From: Kordiimonas lipolytica
GTDB lineage: Bacteria; Pseudomonadota; Alphaproteobacteria; Sphingomonadales; Kordiimonadaceae
Length of the DNA stretch: 64,000 nt
Direction of reading: 5' to 3'
Assembly (NCBI RefSeq): GCF_001550065.1
Contig: NZ_LRUB01000035.1
Span: 248,001-312,000 of the forward strand
Part shown: positions 8,970-17,706 of the stretch, piece after piece
Position numbering within the stretch: position 1 is the stretch's first letter
Layout of the letters: every line of letters begins with the position of its first letter
Made by a program: the position numbers and the translations under genes
The notes under the pieces: generated by a model
Told to the model about the DNA's origin: nothing
Database searches by the model: none
The model's input: only the letters and a program-made list of their open reading frames with translations

Positions 8970-10997
8970 TTGAGTGGTGATAATACACCAGTTCCGGGCG
9001 GTCAGAGCGCTTTCGGTGACCGGTACGACGTGAAGACGTCTGCGCCGCTGCCCGAATTCACCACGTATGGCGGCGATGCCTTCATGGCTGTCGACAAGGA
9101 GCGACCGGGCAAAGATATCTATGCCCTAGTGCAGCACCCCACCATTCCTGTTCGGAATGAAGTCTATAAAAGCTTGAAAAGCCGCCCCGTTGCCAATGTG
9201 GTGAACCCCATTGATCGCGGCCTGATGAACTTGGATATGGGCGGGCAGCGTCAGCGATTGGTTACTATCTTTGAGCGTCCAACCGGTGGTGCCTTGTTCG
9301 GACCGGATGGCAAGGTGCATCCGCGCGTCAACACCAACAAGCTAAGGCAGAGCATCGTCCTTTCAGCGCTGAAGGCAATTGCGGCGGTTCACAAGCGTGG
9401 CTTTACCCATCGCAGTATCAAGCCTACCAACCTGTTTTTTGCCGCGCCCGATGGTGACGAAGTCTGTATCGGTGAATGCTATAGCGCCCCGCCGGGTTTC
9501 AAACACCCTTTTGCGCTGGAGCCGCTGAAGCTTGCGCTCGCGGACGAAACTGCGCGTGGCGATGGCGATATCGAAAGCGATTTTTACCAGCTGGGCGCCT
9601 GCCTGCAGAGCCTTTATTTCGGTGAAGCGCTTTGGCAAGGCAAGGACCGGGACAGTCTATTGATGGCACGGGTCAACCAGAGTTCATTTTGGGCGTTGGG
9701 GGGTGGCCGTGAAATACCTGGCGCTCTGGGGAACCTGATCCGGGGCCTCATGGCGGATGATGAAGATGAACGATGGGGCGCGGAAGATATCCTTGACTGG
9801 TTCGAGGGCGTAGGCAAACCGAAGCGGACAAGCATGAAGGCCTGGTCCATGAACCGGCCCACCAGCTTCAAGGGCGTGGCCTATGTGGACCGAAGGCTCC
9901 TGGCCGATGCTTTCGCACGTGACCCGCGGGAGGCAGCAAACTTTCTGAAGGGAATCGATTTCCCGGCTTGGGTGCAATTGTCCTTCCGTGACGAGATATT
10001 GACCGAGCGGCTCGAAGCGACGCTCAATGTCGTGCCAGGCGGCGGGCTTGGTGGCACACGGCCAGATGACTATAAAATGGTTGCCCGGGTCTGTATGTTC
10101 CTGCACCCTACGGGGCCAGTCCGTTTCAAGGGGCATTCTTTCTTTCTTGATGGATTGCCGTCTGCCCTTGCTGACGCCTTTTCCCGCGAAGACCGTGATC
10201 TGATTGGTGTGATCCTGGACTTGTTCGATGAAAGGTTCCTCAACGCACTGGCGGAAATCTGTGGTGAGCGCAATGAGCGCTTCATGACACAGGTGCGTGG
10301 CCTGCGGCCAATCATGATTCATGGCAGCAGCAAGTCGCTCGGACGTGGCATGGAGCGGGTTCTTTATGCCATGAACCCGATTTTGCCCTGCGTCAGCCAG
10401 CGCTTCAACAATGTCTGGATCGGGTCTATCAAGCAGATGATGAGGGCGCTGGACCGCCTTGCCGCAACGGGGCAGCTGAAAAGCGTATTGTTGGACCGTC
10501 ACATCGCTGCATTCTGTACAGCACACGGCAGTGACCTTGAGCGAGACTTCAACAAGATTGCAGCTGCGCAGAATGACCCGGTGCGACTGAACAGCCTGAG
10601 TGCCGAGTTCTTCGGTATGTTGCAGCGCCGTTTCAAGCTTGAGCCCTTGCATAATCTGACAGAAAAAATGGTTGATGGATTGTCCACATCGGTGAAGGCA
10701 CTGAAGAACAAGAAACGCCGGGAGCGTGTGAGTGCACTCCTCGAAAAGGTGAAGAAAAGTGGTGACGTACACAAGTTGACCAGCGAGCTGAACATGTCGC
10801 GAATTCAGGTTGAGGATTCTCGGGAGTTCGCCCAGGCGAGAACTGCCCTCATGAAACTGGACCGGGAAAAGGCCAGGCTTACGCGCAAGATTCAGCCTAC
10901 TGACCCAGATGCGAGGGTGAAAGGGCTGCGCGGCAGTCGTTTAGTTGCCCTTGTTGTCATGTTATTTGTAGGATTTATGTCCTTCTTCTCTGGATAG
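8970..10997 (+). CDS. Membrane-anchored protein-kinase-like protein (probable pseudokinase)
   Basis: About 675 residues. The first 300 have a protein-kinase fold: the loop HRSIKPTN (147-154) stands where active kinases have HRDxKxxN, and ESDFYQLGACLQSLYFGE matches the alphaF region. The catalytic Asp of HRD is Ser, the DFG position reads IGE (167-169), and no clear VAIK lysine is seen (YALVQHP), so phosphotransfer is unlikely. Residues 300-640 are helical and unrecognised. A single hydrophobic segment at the very C-terminus suggests a tail anchor with the rest in the cytoplasm. Start TTG 8970 is 8 bases after AAGGGG. The next gene encodes a membrane protein and is probably its partner. Confidence 0.75.
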   Translation: MSGDNTPVPGGQSAFGDRYDVKTSAPLPEFTTYGGDAFMAVDKERPGKDIYALVQHPTIPVRNEVYKSLKSRPVANVVNPIDRGLMNLDMGGQRQRLVTIFERPTGGALFGPDGKVHPRVNTNKLRQSIVLSALKAIAAVHKRGFTHRSIKPTNLFFAAPDGDEVCIGECYSAPPGFKHPFALEPLKLALADETARGDGDIESDFYQLGACLQSLYFGEALWQGKDRDSLLMARVNQSSFWALGGGREIPGALGNLIRGLMADDEDERWGAEDILDWFEGVGKPKRTSMKAWSMNRPTSFKGVAYVDRRLLADAFARDPREAANFLKGIDFPAWVQLSFRDEILTERLEATLNVVPGGGLGGTRPDDYKMVARVCMFLHPTGPVRFKGHSFFLDGLPSALADAFSREDRDLIGVILDLFDERFLNALAEICGERNERFMTQVRGLRPIMIHGSSKSLGRGMERVLYAMNPILPCVSQRFNNVWIGSIKQMMRALDRLAATGQLKSVLLDRHIAAFCTAHGSDLERDFNKIAAAQNDPVRLNSLSAEFFGMLQRRFKLEPLHNLTEKMVDGLSTSVKALKNKKRRERVSALLEKVKKSGDVHKLTSELNMSRIQVEDSREFAQARTALMKLDREKARLTRKIQPTDPDARVKGLRGSRLVALVVMLFVGFMSFFSG

Positions 10998-11019
10998 ACG
11001 CGACCCAGATAAGGAACCT

Positions 11020-11571
11020 GTGGGAAAAAGAATGGCGAAGAAGAAAAAGCAACCTACACCAATGCGGATGCGCCGGCGGATCAACCAACGCCAGGAGGTG
11101 AGCGCGTTCGGGCCGCTGTTGGTCGCAGGCCTGATTGGCCTTGCTATCTTCAGTTTGCCAGCCGTTGGTGTTGCCATTGTCGGCTTGGCACCAACTATGG
11201 TGCTGGGCCTGACTGCCAAGGGAGTCAATAAGGCTGAACGCGTGCAATGCGTTGGCTTTATGAATATTGCGGGTGTGTTGCCATTTGTTGCCGCTGTCAT
11301 GGATCAGCCCAGGGAGTTGATGTTCATTCTGGCCAATCCGATCAACCTAGCCACTATGTATGGTGCTTCTGCTGTTGGGTACGCGCTCGTTCATGTTGGA
11401 CCTATGGTTGCTGCCATCGTGTTGCAAAGTCTGGCGCAGGAGCGCATCAAGTCATTGAATCAGCAGCGCCAAGGCCTTATTGAGCTTTGGGGTGCGGACG
11501 TGCTTGGTGATAAGGACGGGCCCGAGGAAGAGCCTGCCTGGGCTCAGCAGGGGCGCCGCCCTGGTGCCTAA
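11020..11571 (+). CDS. Small multi-pass membrane protein next to the pseudokinase
   Basis: A 183-residue protein with a very basic N-terminus (KKKKQ, RMRRR), about four hydrophobic segments (GPLLVAGLIGLAIFSL, a following Val/Gly-rich one, GFMNIAGVLPFVAAV, and one near 115-140), and a hydrophilic C-terminal tail. I recognise no family. It starts 22 bases after the pseudokinase gene on the same strand. GTG 11020 has AAGGAA just before it; ATG 11032 is an alternative. Function unknown; a membrane complex with the pseudokinase is an inference from position. Confidence 0.65.
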   Translation: MGKRMAKKKKQPTPMRMRRRINQRQEVSAFGPLLVAGLIGLAIFSLPAVGVAIVGLAPTMVLGLTAKGVNKAERVQCVGFMNIAGVLPFVAAVMDQPRELMFILANPINLATMYGASAVGYALVHVGPMVAAIVLQSLAQERIKSLNQQRQGLIELWGADVLGDKDGPEEEPAWAQQGRRPGA

Positions 11572-11591
11572 AGGGCTATTATGGCCGCTTG

Positions 11592-12488
11592 CTAGTGTGT
11601 GGGCGGATTGCCAAGACCGGCTTCTGAGGCCGCAAGACGCATGGCTTTCTGAACCTTTTCAAATGCCCGTACTTCGATCTGGCGCACACGTTCGCGGCTG
11701 ACACCATATTCCTGGCTTAGTTCCTCAAGCGTTTTCGGTGGTTCCGCCAAGCGGCGTTCCTGGAAGATGTGCCGCTCGCGATCATTGAGGTCCGCCATGG
11801 CGTTTTCCAGAAGCTCAAGCCGCTGGTCTCGCTCTTCCTTGTCAGCAACGAGTGTTTCCTGGTCTGGGTTCTCATCCACCAGCCAGTCTTGCCATTCGCC
11901 TTCTGCGTCGGCACGCAGCGGTGCGTTTAGGGAATGGTCCATCGCCGACATGCGACGGTTCATGCTGATGACATCGTCTTCCGGCACATCAAGTTTCTTG
12001 GCGATCTTGGCTACATGCTCTGGTGTCAGGTCACCTTCCTCGACCGCTGCGATCTGTCCCTTGGTGCGGCGCAGATTGAAGAATAGCTTCTTCTGGGCAG
12101 CCGTGGTGCCGATTTTCACCAGCGACCAGCTGCGCAGGATATATTCCTGGATTGCGGCCCTGATCCACCACATGGCGTAAGTAGCCAGACGGAAGCCTTT
12201 TTCGGGGTCAAAGCGTTTTACAGCCTGCATCATCCCCACATTGCCTTCTGCGATCAGGTCTGCGACAGGCAGGCCGTAACCGCGGTATCCCATGGCAATT
12301 TTTGCCACAAGGCGCAGGTGACTGGTTACCAGTTTGTGGGCAGCCTCGCGGTCCTCATGCTCGGTCCAGGCCTTGGCCAGCATATATTCCTCTTCCTGCG
12401 CGAGCATCGGGAATTTCCGGATGTCCTGCAGGTATTGGCTCAGGCTGCCTTCAGGTGACAAAGTGGGCAAGTTACTTGGAGTCGACAT
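11592..12488 (-). CDS. rpoH: RNA polymerase sigma-32 factor (heat shock)
   Basis: A 298-residue RpoH. Seen: region 2 with GLPVADLIAEGNVGMMQAVKRF and TYAMWWIRAAIQEYI, the RpoH-specific box QKKLFFNLR (132-140), and region 4 with SQEYGVSRERVRQIE. RpoH directs polymerase to heat-shock genes such as groESL, which lies about 39 kb further on in this window. Some alphaproteobacteria have two rpoH genes; whether this one is single cannot be seen. A candidate promoter and the rluD terminator lie just upstream. Confidence 0.95.
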   Translation of the reverse strand: MSTPSNLPTLSPEGSLSQYLQDIRKFPMLAQEEEYMLAKAWTEHEDREAAHKLVTSHLRLVAKIAMGYRGYGLPVADLIAEGNVGMMQAVKRFDPEKGFRLATYAMWWIRAAIQEYILRSWSLVKIGTTAAQKKLFFNLRRTKGQIAAVEEGDLTPEHVAKIAKKLDVPEDDVISMNRRMSAMDHSLNAPLRADAEGEWQDWLVDENPDQETLVADKEERDQRLELLENAMADLNDRERHIFQERRLAEPPKTLEELSQEYGVSRERVRQIEVRAFEKVQKAMRLAASEAGLGNPPTH

Positions 12489-12524
12489 ATTCCTATCCCT
12501 AACCGCTTTTATTGTTTGCCGCTT

Positions 12525-12554
12525 AGTTTACTGCGGCTTTCTGGTCCTCGTCAA
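12525..12554 (-). promoter_or_regulatory. Candidate rpoH promoter
   Basis: On the minus strand, TTGACG (12554-12549, 5/6) is followed by an 18-base spacer and TAAACT (12530-12525, 4/6), leaving about 37 bases to the rpoH start. It lies just past the rluD terminator, so rpoH can be transcribed on its own. Confidence 0.5.
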
Positions 12555-12560
12555 ACACGC

Positions 12561-12592
12561 AAAAAAGAGGCACCTACACCCGGTAGGGTGCC
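12561..12592 (-). terminator. Intrinsic terminator overlapping the end of rluD
   Basis: On the minus strand GGCACC and GGTGCC form a stem extended by CTAC/GTAG around a bulge (12592-12569), followed after TC by six T (12566-12561). The stem includes the last codons and the stop codon of rluD. Confidence 0.8.
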
Positions 12593-13554
12593 AGTGTCTC
12601 CAAAAGCTCTTTCATGTCATATGGTAAGTCGCTCTCGAATTTAAAGGTCTCACCGGTGATTGGGTGCTGAAAACCGAGCAGGCGGGCGTGGAGCGCCTGA
12701 CGCTTGAAGGACTGGAGCGCTGCACGCGCTGCGCCTTTGATGCTGCCCGGCACGGTTGAACGCGCGTAAACGGGGTCTCCCACCAGCGGGTGGCCAATAT
12801 GGGCCATGTGGACACGCACCTGATGGGTGCGTCCGGTTTCAAGTTGGCATTCGATCAGGCTTGCGATGGCGATGCCGTTTTGGGCGAAGTGCGCCTGGGT
12901 GCGGTAATGGGTCGCCGCCCATTTGCCGCCGTGGTCCGTGACGGCCATGCGCTTCCTGTCGACCGGATGGCGCGCGATATTGCCTTCGATCCGCCCACTT
13001 GGCGGCACAGGGTGCCCCTTGCACACAGCAGTATATAACCGTTCGATGGAATGGTCGGCGAACTGTTCCGCAAGGCCGTTGTGGGCCTTGTCATGTTTGG
13101 CGACCACCAGAAGGCCGCTTGTATCCTTGTCGATGCGGTGCACAATGCCCGGGCGCTTCACGCCGCCGATGCCGCTCAGGCTGCCATGACAGTGGTGCAG
13201 AAGTGCGTTTACAAGCGTGCCGGATGGGCTGCCTGCCGCCGGATGGACCACCATGCCTGGCGCTTTGTTGACGACAATAAGGTGCTCGTCCTCGAATACG
13301 ATATCAAGCGGGATGTCTTCAGCCTGCGGCTCTGGGTCCTCGGGTGCAGGGATATTGACCTGGTAGCTTTCACCCGCTTTTATCTTGCGCGATGCGCTGA
13401 TCTTGCCGCCTGAATGCAGCTCAAGAACCTGGCCGCCTTCAATCAGGGCCTTGAGGCGGGAACGCGAAATGTCTGGCATTGCGTCCGCAAGCACTTTATC
13501 AAGGCGGCTGCCGACCTGGTCCGGCCCGATATCGATTTTGAATGTGTCGCTCAT
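12574..13554 (-). CDS. rluD: 23S rRNA pseudouridine synthase, RluD type
   Basis: A 326-residue protein of the RluA/RluD family, which modifies uridines in helix 69 of 23S rRNA. Seen: an N-terminal S4 RNA-binding domain (SRLDKVLADAMPDISRSRLK, about 16-35), the catalytic motif HRIDKDTSG with Asp142, and the C-terminal GRTHQVRVHMAHIGHPLVGD. Its start is 11 bases from the divergent gene at 13566, so each promoter must lie within the other gene. RluD is preferred over RluC from domain length and motif spacing. Confidence 0.9.
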   Translation of the reverse strand: MSDTFKIDIGPDQVGSRLDKVLADAMPDISRSRLKALIEGGQVLELHSGGKISASRKIKAGESYQVNIPAPEDPEPQAEDIPLDIVFEDEHLIVVNKAPGMVVHPAAGSPSGTLVNALLHHCHGSLSGIGGVKRPGIVHRIDKDTSGLLVVAKHDKAHNGLAEQFADHSIERLYTAVCKGHPVPPSGRIEGNIARHPVDRKRMAVTDHGGKWAATHYRTQAHFAQNGIAIASLIECQLETGRTHQVRVHMAHIGHPLVGDPVYARSTVPGSIKGAARAALQSFKRQALHARLLGFQHPITGETFKFESDLPYDMKELLETLAPYRV

Positions 13555-13565
13555 GGAGACATCTT

Positions 13566-13985
13566 ATGATGCCACAAGACGAAAAAGTCACGCCCCAGAA
13601 TGAAGGTGCTCCGGTTTCGGGGGCTGAAGAAGAGGCAGTGCCGAAGCATACCGGCATGAAGCTCTTAGTGATCGGGCTTGGAATTGCCATTCTCGCGATG
13701 GTTGGCTTGATGGTCTACAAAATCTCCGAACGTGCCGCTGAAAGCCTGATGGATGAAGGGGATGCCGGTCCCGTGGTTGCCGAACCTGCTGCAGTACCTG
13801 CGCGGTCTTACGGCGATTTCTCTGTTGAACGGCCGGTGGGCGCGACGCTTGTGTCCGTTAGTGCCGAGGGCGCTGAAATGATATTCCATTTCCGCTCTAA
13901 CGAAGGTGACACCATCGTTACGTTGAACCGCCTGACGGGCGAACAGGCCAAAGTGGATGTGCCGCTGGTATGGCAGAAGCAGTAA
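13566..13985 (+). CDS. Small membrane-anchored protein upstream of the JAMM protease
   Basis: A 139-residue protein: a short hydrophilic N-terminus, one transmembrane helix (MKLLVIGLGIAILAMVGLMV, about 31-50), an acidic linker, then a small beta-rich domain, probably periplasmic. I chose ATG 13566 because GGAG lies 7 bases before it. Its 3' end overlaps the JAMM protease gene by 16 bases, so the two are translationally linked. I cannot assign a function; it resembles small conserved alphaproteobacterial proteins of unknown role. Confidence 0.7.
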   Translation: MMPQDEKVTPQNEGAPVSGAEEEAVPKHTGMKLLVIGLGIAILAMVGLMVYKISERAAESLMDEGDAGPVVAEPAAVPARSYGDFSVERPVGATLVSVSAEGAEMIFHFRSNEGDTIVTLNRLTGEQAKVDVPLVWQKQ

Positions 13986-14413
13986 CGGTCCGGCTGAGCA
14001 CCACCCTTGTGGAAATGCTGGAGCGGACGGCCTGGCAGGCTGAGCCCCATGAAGCGTGTGCCCTTCTTCTGGGGGAGGCGGCAGGAGGTGTTGTTACCAT
14101 CACCCAAGCCGTTGTGACCGAGAATGTCACCGAAGGTAACCCGGAAACCAGTTTCGAGATTGATCCCGGTATGCACATACTGATGCAGAAGGCGGCGCGG
14201 GCAGGTGGGCCACAGATTGTCGGCGTCTGGCACAGCCACCCCAATGGCGTCGCCAGACCGTCCGATGCGGACAAAGCACAATCGGTTGAGCGGGGATGGG
14301 TGTGGTTGATCACAGCGGCAAAGGATGGTGTGGTCGATCATGCGGCGTTCCGCGCAGACCCTGATGACCCGCATCAGTTGGATAGCTGCACGCTTGAAGT
14401 CACCCAAGGCTGA
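13970..14413 (+). CDS. JAMM/MPN-domain zinc metallopeptidase (M67 family)
   Basis: A 147-residue single-domain JAB/MPN protein. The complete JAMM zinc site is present: Glu28 (HEACALLLG) and the HxH-x7-SxxD motif HSHPNGVARPSDAD (His88, His90, Ser98, Asp101). Families with this site cleave isopeptide or C-terminal peptide bonds, for example removing tails from ubiquitin-like or sulfur-carrier proteins. No sulfur-carrier or E1-like gene lies nearby. It overlaps the preceding membrane-anchored gene, so a shared membrane-side role is possible but unproven. Confidence 0.85.
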   Translation: MAEAVTVRLSTTLVEMLERTAWQAEPHEACALLLGEAAGGVVTITQAVVTENVTEGNPETSFEIDPGMHILMQKAARAGGPQIVGVWHSHPNGVARPSDADKAQSVERGWVWLITAAKDGVVDHAAFRADPDDPHQLDSCTLEVTQG

Positions 14414-14417
14414 CGAA

Positions 14418-14445
14418 AAAGCGTCACAAAGCGTTTGAAAAGCGT
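14418..14445 (+). repeat. Three AAAGCGT direct repeats at helical spacing
   Basis: AAAGCGT occurs at 14418-14424, 14428-14434 and 14439-14445, spaced 10 and 11 bases apart, in the gap between the JAMM protease and the acyl-CoA ligase. It may be a protein-binding site or chance. Confidence 0.35.
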
Positions 14446-14467
14446 TGGTGCAGACCTATAGTCAAAC

Positions 14468-14515
14468 AAACGCCTGAATCTACCGCTGTTTGGGAAGGCA
14501 GCGGCGTTTTGTTTT
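14468..14515 (+). terminator. Terminator after the JAMM protease gene
   Basis: CCGCTG (14483-14488) pairs with CAGCGG (14499-14504), followed by CGTTTTGTTTT. A competing outer stem AAACGCC (14468-14474) / GGCGTTT (14503-14509) is also possible, so two exclusive structures can form. Confidence 0.65.
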
Positions 14516-14536
14516 CGATTATGGGGAGAAGTCTAA

Positions 14537-16165
14537 GTGCTTGGACAGATGCAAGACTGGCCGTTGCTGGTATCCAAATTCCTGGAGCATGCCGAAATAA
14601 ACCATCCGCGCCGCGAGATTGTTGGGCTGCTGCCTGAGGGCGGAAAGTTTGCCTATACATACAGCGACTGTGCTGTGCGTGCGAAGAAGTGCGCGCAGGC
14701 GCTGGCGCGTCTTGGTGTCGGCATAGGTGACCGTGTGGCGACGCTTGCCTGGAACAGTCACCGGCATATGGAGATCTGGTACGGTGCTTCCGGTATGGGG
14801 GCAGTGACCCACACGGTGAACCCGCGCCTGTTCCCGGAACAGCTGATCTACATCATGAACCACGCAGAAGACAAAGTGCTGATGCTGGACATCACCTTTG
14901 TGCCGCTGATTGAAGCGATCCATGAACATCTCAAGACCATTGAGCATTATGTGATCATGGTTGGTCGCGACCACATGCCGGATACCAAGCTGCCGAATGC
15001 GCTGTCGTACGAGGAGCTGCTGGATGCGGAAGACGGCAACTACAGCTGGCCGACGTTCGATGAGAATACCGCTTGCGGTCTTTGTTACACATCCGGAACG
15101 ACTGGCCACCCGAAAGGGGTTCTCTATAGCCACAGGTCTAATTTCCTGCATACACTGCTGGCAATTTCCGGGGATACGCTGGGGATTTCATCCCTGTCGA
15201 CCATTTTGCCGGTTGTGCCGATGTTCCATGCAAACAGCTGGGGTATCCCATATGCGGCGGCGGCCACGGGCGCGAAGATCGCCTTTAACGGCCCGCACCA
15301 TGAACCTGACGTGCTGCACAAACTGATCATGGACGAGGAAGTGACTGTAACTGCAGCAGTGCCCACCGTATGGTCCGGTATGCTCAAGTATCTTGAAACA
15401 ACGGGCAAGGACATGGGTAAGCTGGGAATTGTTACAATTGGCGGGTCCGCCGTGCCCAGAAGCATGATCAAAACTTTCCAGGAAAAATACGGTGTTCGCG
15501 TGAACCACGCATGGGGCATGACGGAAACCAGCCCACTAGGCAGCCTAGGCAGTGAAAACGCAGCTGTTGCGAACCTGTCGCCAGAAGAAAAGCTGGATGT
15601 TCAGACCAAACAGGGCCGGTCGGTTCTGGGTGTTGAGATGTGCATCAAGGACGATGACGGCAACATCATGCCGCGCGACGGCAAGACCTCTGGCCGCGTG
15701 ATGGTGCGTGGCCCATGGGTGATCGACAGCTACTATAAGGGCGACAGTGGCAAGATCTTGGATGACGACAACTGGTTCGACACCGGTGACATCGCCTGCA
15801 TTGATGAATACGGCTATATGCAGATCACTGACCGCGCCAAGGATGTGATCAAGTCTGGCGGAGAATGGATCAGTTCAATCGATCTCGAGAATGAGGCCGT
15901 TGCGCATCCTGACGTGGTGGAAGCAGCTGTTATCGGTATGCGTCACCCGAAATGGGACGAACGTCCGCTGATGATCGTTGTGCCGGAAAAGGGCAAGACG
16001 GTCACTACCGAAGATATGAACGCCTTCCTTGAAACCCGTGTTGTCAAATGGTGGTTGCCTGATGATGTGGTGATGGTGGATGAGATTCCGCACACTGCCA
16101 CCGGCAAGATTTCCAAAAAGGACCTGCGCGACCAGTTCAAGGATTATAAGTTCCCTGGCACCTAA
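14537..16165 (+). CDS. Acyl-CoA ligase (AlkK/DmdB-like, medium-chain type)
   Basis: A 542-residue AMP-forming ligase that activates a carboxylic acid with ATP and CoA. Seen: the P-loop-like [11 protein letters not shown] (about 183), GMTETSPLG, the hinge [13 protein letters not shown], and the C-terminal catalytic lysine motif [10 protein letters not shown]. Overall spacing resembles medium-chain fatty-acid ligases (AlkK) and methylmercaptopropionate-CoA ligases (DmdB); sequence alone does not tell which. GTG 14537 is preceded by GGGGAG. It is a single-gene unit between two terminators. Confidence 0.85.
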   Translation: MLGQMQDWPLLVSKFLEHAEINHPRREIVGLLPEGGKFAYTYSDCAVRAKKCAQALARLGVGIGDRVATLAWNSHRHMEIWYGASGMGAVTHTVNPRLFPEQLIYIMNHAEDKVLMLDITFVPLIEAIHEHLKTIEHYVIMVGRDHMPDTKLPNALSYEELLDAEDGNYSWPTFDENTACGLCYTSGTTGHPKGVLYSHRSNFLHTLLAISGDTLGISSLSTILPVVPMFHANSWGIPYAAAATGAKIAFNGPHHEPDVLHKLIMDEEVTVTAAVPTVWSGMLKYLETTGKDMGKLGIVTIGGSAVPRSMIKTFQEKYGVRVNHAWGMTETSPLGSLGSENAAVANLSPEEKLDVQTKQGRSVLGVEMCIKDDDGNIMPRDGKTSGRVMVRGPWVIDSYYKGDSGKILDDDNWFDTGDIACIDEYGYMQITDRAKDVIKSGGEWISSIDLENEAVAHPDVVEAAVIGMRHPKWDERPLMIVVPEKGKTVTTEDMNAFLETRVVKWWLPDDVVMVDEIPHTATGKISKKDLRDQFKDYKFPGT

Positions 16166-16186
16166 AACGGGCCGGATCAAAACCAG

Positions 16187-16220
16187 AAAGCCGCGATACC
16201 AAGTGTCGCGGCTTTTATTT
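16187..16220 (+). terminator. Terminator after the acyl-CoA ligase gene
   Basis: AAAGCCGCGA (16187-16196) pairs with TCGCGGCTTT (16206-16215) and is followed by TATTTTG. It can act in both directions between the convergent ligase and DUF2842 genes. Confidence 0.8.
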
Positions 16221-16223
16221 TGT

Positions 16224-16439
16224 CTATTCCGGTTTCTTGCCGCCCATCCAGTAGATGAGCTTTTTGGCGGGCCAGATCCACAAAAGGCCTGCCACAAGAT
16301 AATAGACGCTCTGGATCGCGACTGAGCTTTCCGCCAGCTTGCCGCCTATGGCAGCCGCCAGGAAAGCATAGGCCATCAGACCGAAAATCAGGGCCAGCAT
16401 CCCAATCGCACTGCGGGAGGATGGTTTATTGTCGGTCAT
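16224..16439 (-). CDS. DUF2842 small membrane protein
   Basis: 71 residues with two transmembrane helices (about 12-33 and 43-60) and a short basic C-terminus ending LIYWMGGKKPE. The size, the two-helix layout and the LP/WP-AKKLIYWM ending fit the alphaproteobacterial DUF2842 family, whose function is unknown. It starts 2 bases after the Nudix gene stop, so the two are one operon. Confidence 0.75.
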   Translation of the reverse strand: MTDNKPSSRSAIGMLALIFGLMAYAFLAAAIGGKLAESSVAIQSVYYLVAGLLWIWPAKKLIYWMGGKKPE

Positions 16440-16441
16440 GG

Positions 16442-16918
16442 TTAGTGCCTTTCGCTAAGCTGTCGCATCTTGTCTGCCGCCAGTTCGATCAGGCGGCGGG
16501 TTTCTGTCCATAGCGGAAGGGCAAGGGCTTCATCAAGAGGGAAAAAGCGGGCATCGACCGCATCTGTTCCCGCAACTGGGTGGCTGTCTGTCGTGAGCGC
16601 AAGATAATCAATCAACGTATAGTGAAATTCGAGCGAGCCATCAGGTGCCCGGTCGATATAATCGACCACGTCCAGAAGGCAGGTGGGCTGGATAACGAGG
16701 CCGGTTTCCTCCAGCACTTCGCGCGCAACTGCATCATAGGTGGTTTCGCCCAGCATCTGGGCCCCGCCAGGCAGGCTCCACTCATTTTTCTTGGGGGGCT
16801 TGCCCCGCTTAATCAAGAGCACATTGTCGCCGTTCATCACCACAGCGCCGACACCAACGATGGGGCGAGTGGGATTTTCCCTAACCTCCGGCTTTTCACT
16901 TGCTTCGGTCATAAGCAT
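16442..16918 (-). CDS. Nudix hydrolase
   Basis: A 158-residue Nudix protein. The Nudix box is complete: G-x5-E-x7-REVLEETGL, starting in PGGAQMLGE (about residues 52-74). The glutamates bind the metal that hydrolyses an X-linked nucleoside diphosphate. The KPPKKNEWSLPGG stretch resembles ADP-ribose pyrophosphatase-like members, but the substrate is open. A second ATG two codons downstream is an equally possible start. Cotranscribed with the DUF2842 gene. Confidence 0.85.
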   Translation of the reverse strand: MLMTEASEKPEVRENPTRPIVGVGAVVMNGDNVLLIKRGKPPKKNEWSLPGGAQMLGETTYDAVAREVLEETGLVIQPTCLLDVVDYIDRAPDGSLEFHYTLIDYLALTTDSHPVAGTDAVDARFFPLDEALALPLWTETRRLIELAADKMRQLSERH

Positions 16919-16977
16919 GCTATTTCTTTGGACATGGTCCCAACAATGGGTGCGGAAGGCAAAAGAGGCAAGGCTTT

Positions 16978-17670
16978 ATGTGTGGACGCTATCTGATGAC
17001 ATCGCCCAAGGATGCGATGATAAAAACCTTCGGCGTGCGTGCAGATGCTCATATTCCCCCGCGCTACAATATTGCCCCCAACCAGCCTGTGCTGATTGTC
17101 AGGAACGCTGAGGGCGGCAGGCGCGAGCTTGCTGCCGTGGAATGGGGGCTGGTGCCGGAATGGAAGAAGGAGCGGGGCGACAAGCCGCTGATTAATGCGC
17201 GGATGGAAACGGTGATCGAAAAGCCATCGTTCCGCTCTCCAATGAAGCGGACGCGCTGTCTGGTGCCCTTTGACGGCTGGTTTGAGTGGAAAAGCCTGCA
17301 GGGACGAAAGCAGCCGTTCCTGATTACGCCGGTTGGCGGCGGCTTACAGGCTTTTGCCGGCATCTGGACCACCTGGCATGGCCCAACAGGCGACCATTGG
17401 CTGGAGACGATGGCGATCCTGACAGGTCCTACGCTCGGGCCAATGCGTAGTTTGCACAGCCGTATGCCGCTGGTGGTAAAGCCCGGCCAATATGATGCCT
17501 GGCTAAAGCCCCATGACCCGTTGCCGCGTGGCTTTCTTGAAAGTTTCGACTTCATGCCCGAGACCGCCTTTGAGTGGCGTATGGTCAGCAGCCGCATGAA
17601 TGATGTCCGTTCCGAGGGGCCAGAATGTATTGAGGCACCTGAGCAGGAACGCCAGCACAGCCTGTTTTAA
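16978..17670 (+). CDS. SRAP-domain protein (YedK/HMCES type)
   Basis: A 230-residue SOS-response-associated peptidase-like protein. Such proteins bind abasic sites in single-stranded DNA and form a covalent bond through Cys2. Seen: MCGRY start (Cys2), YNIAPNQPV, NARMET with Asn/Glu, the RCLVPFDGWFEW motif with the active Glu, and LHSRMPLVV with the His. No LexA box (GTTC-N7-GTTC) is visible in the short upstream gap. Confidence 0.92.
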   Translation: MCGRYLMTSPKDAMIKTFGVRADAHIPPRYNIAPNQPVLIVRNAEGGRRELAAVEWGLVPEWKKERGDKPLINARMETVIEKPSFRSPMKRTRCLVPFDGWFEWKSLQGRKQPFLITPVGGGLQAFAGIWTTWHGPTGDHWLETMAILTGPTLGPMRSLHSRMPLVVKPGQYDAWLKPHDPLPRGFLESFDFMPETAFEWRMVSSRMNDVRSEGPECIEAPEQERQHSLF

Positions 17671-17706
17671 GGCCAGCAAAACTTGTTTCAAGGAAAGTAG
17701 AACCGC

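Noticed and set aside
16919..16977. LexA box before the SRAP gene
   Set aside because: No GTTC-N7-GTTC or GAAC-N7-GAAC pattern is present.
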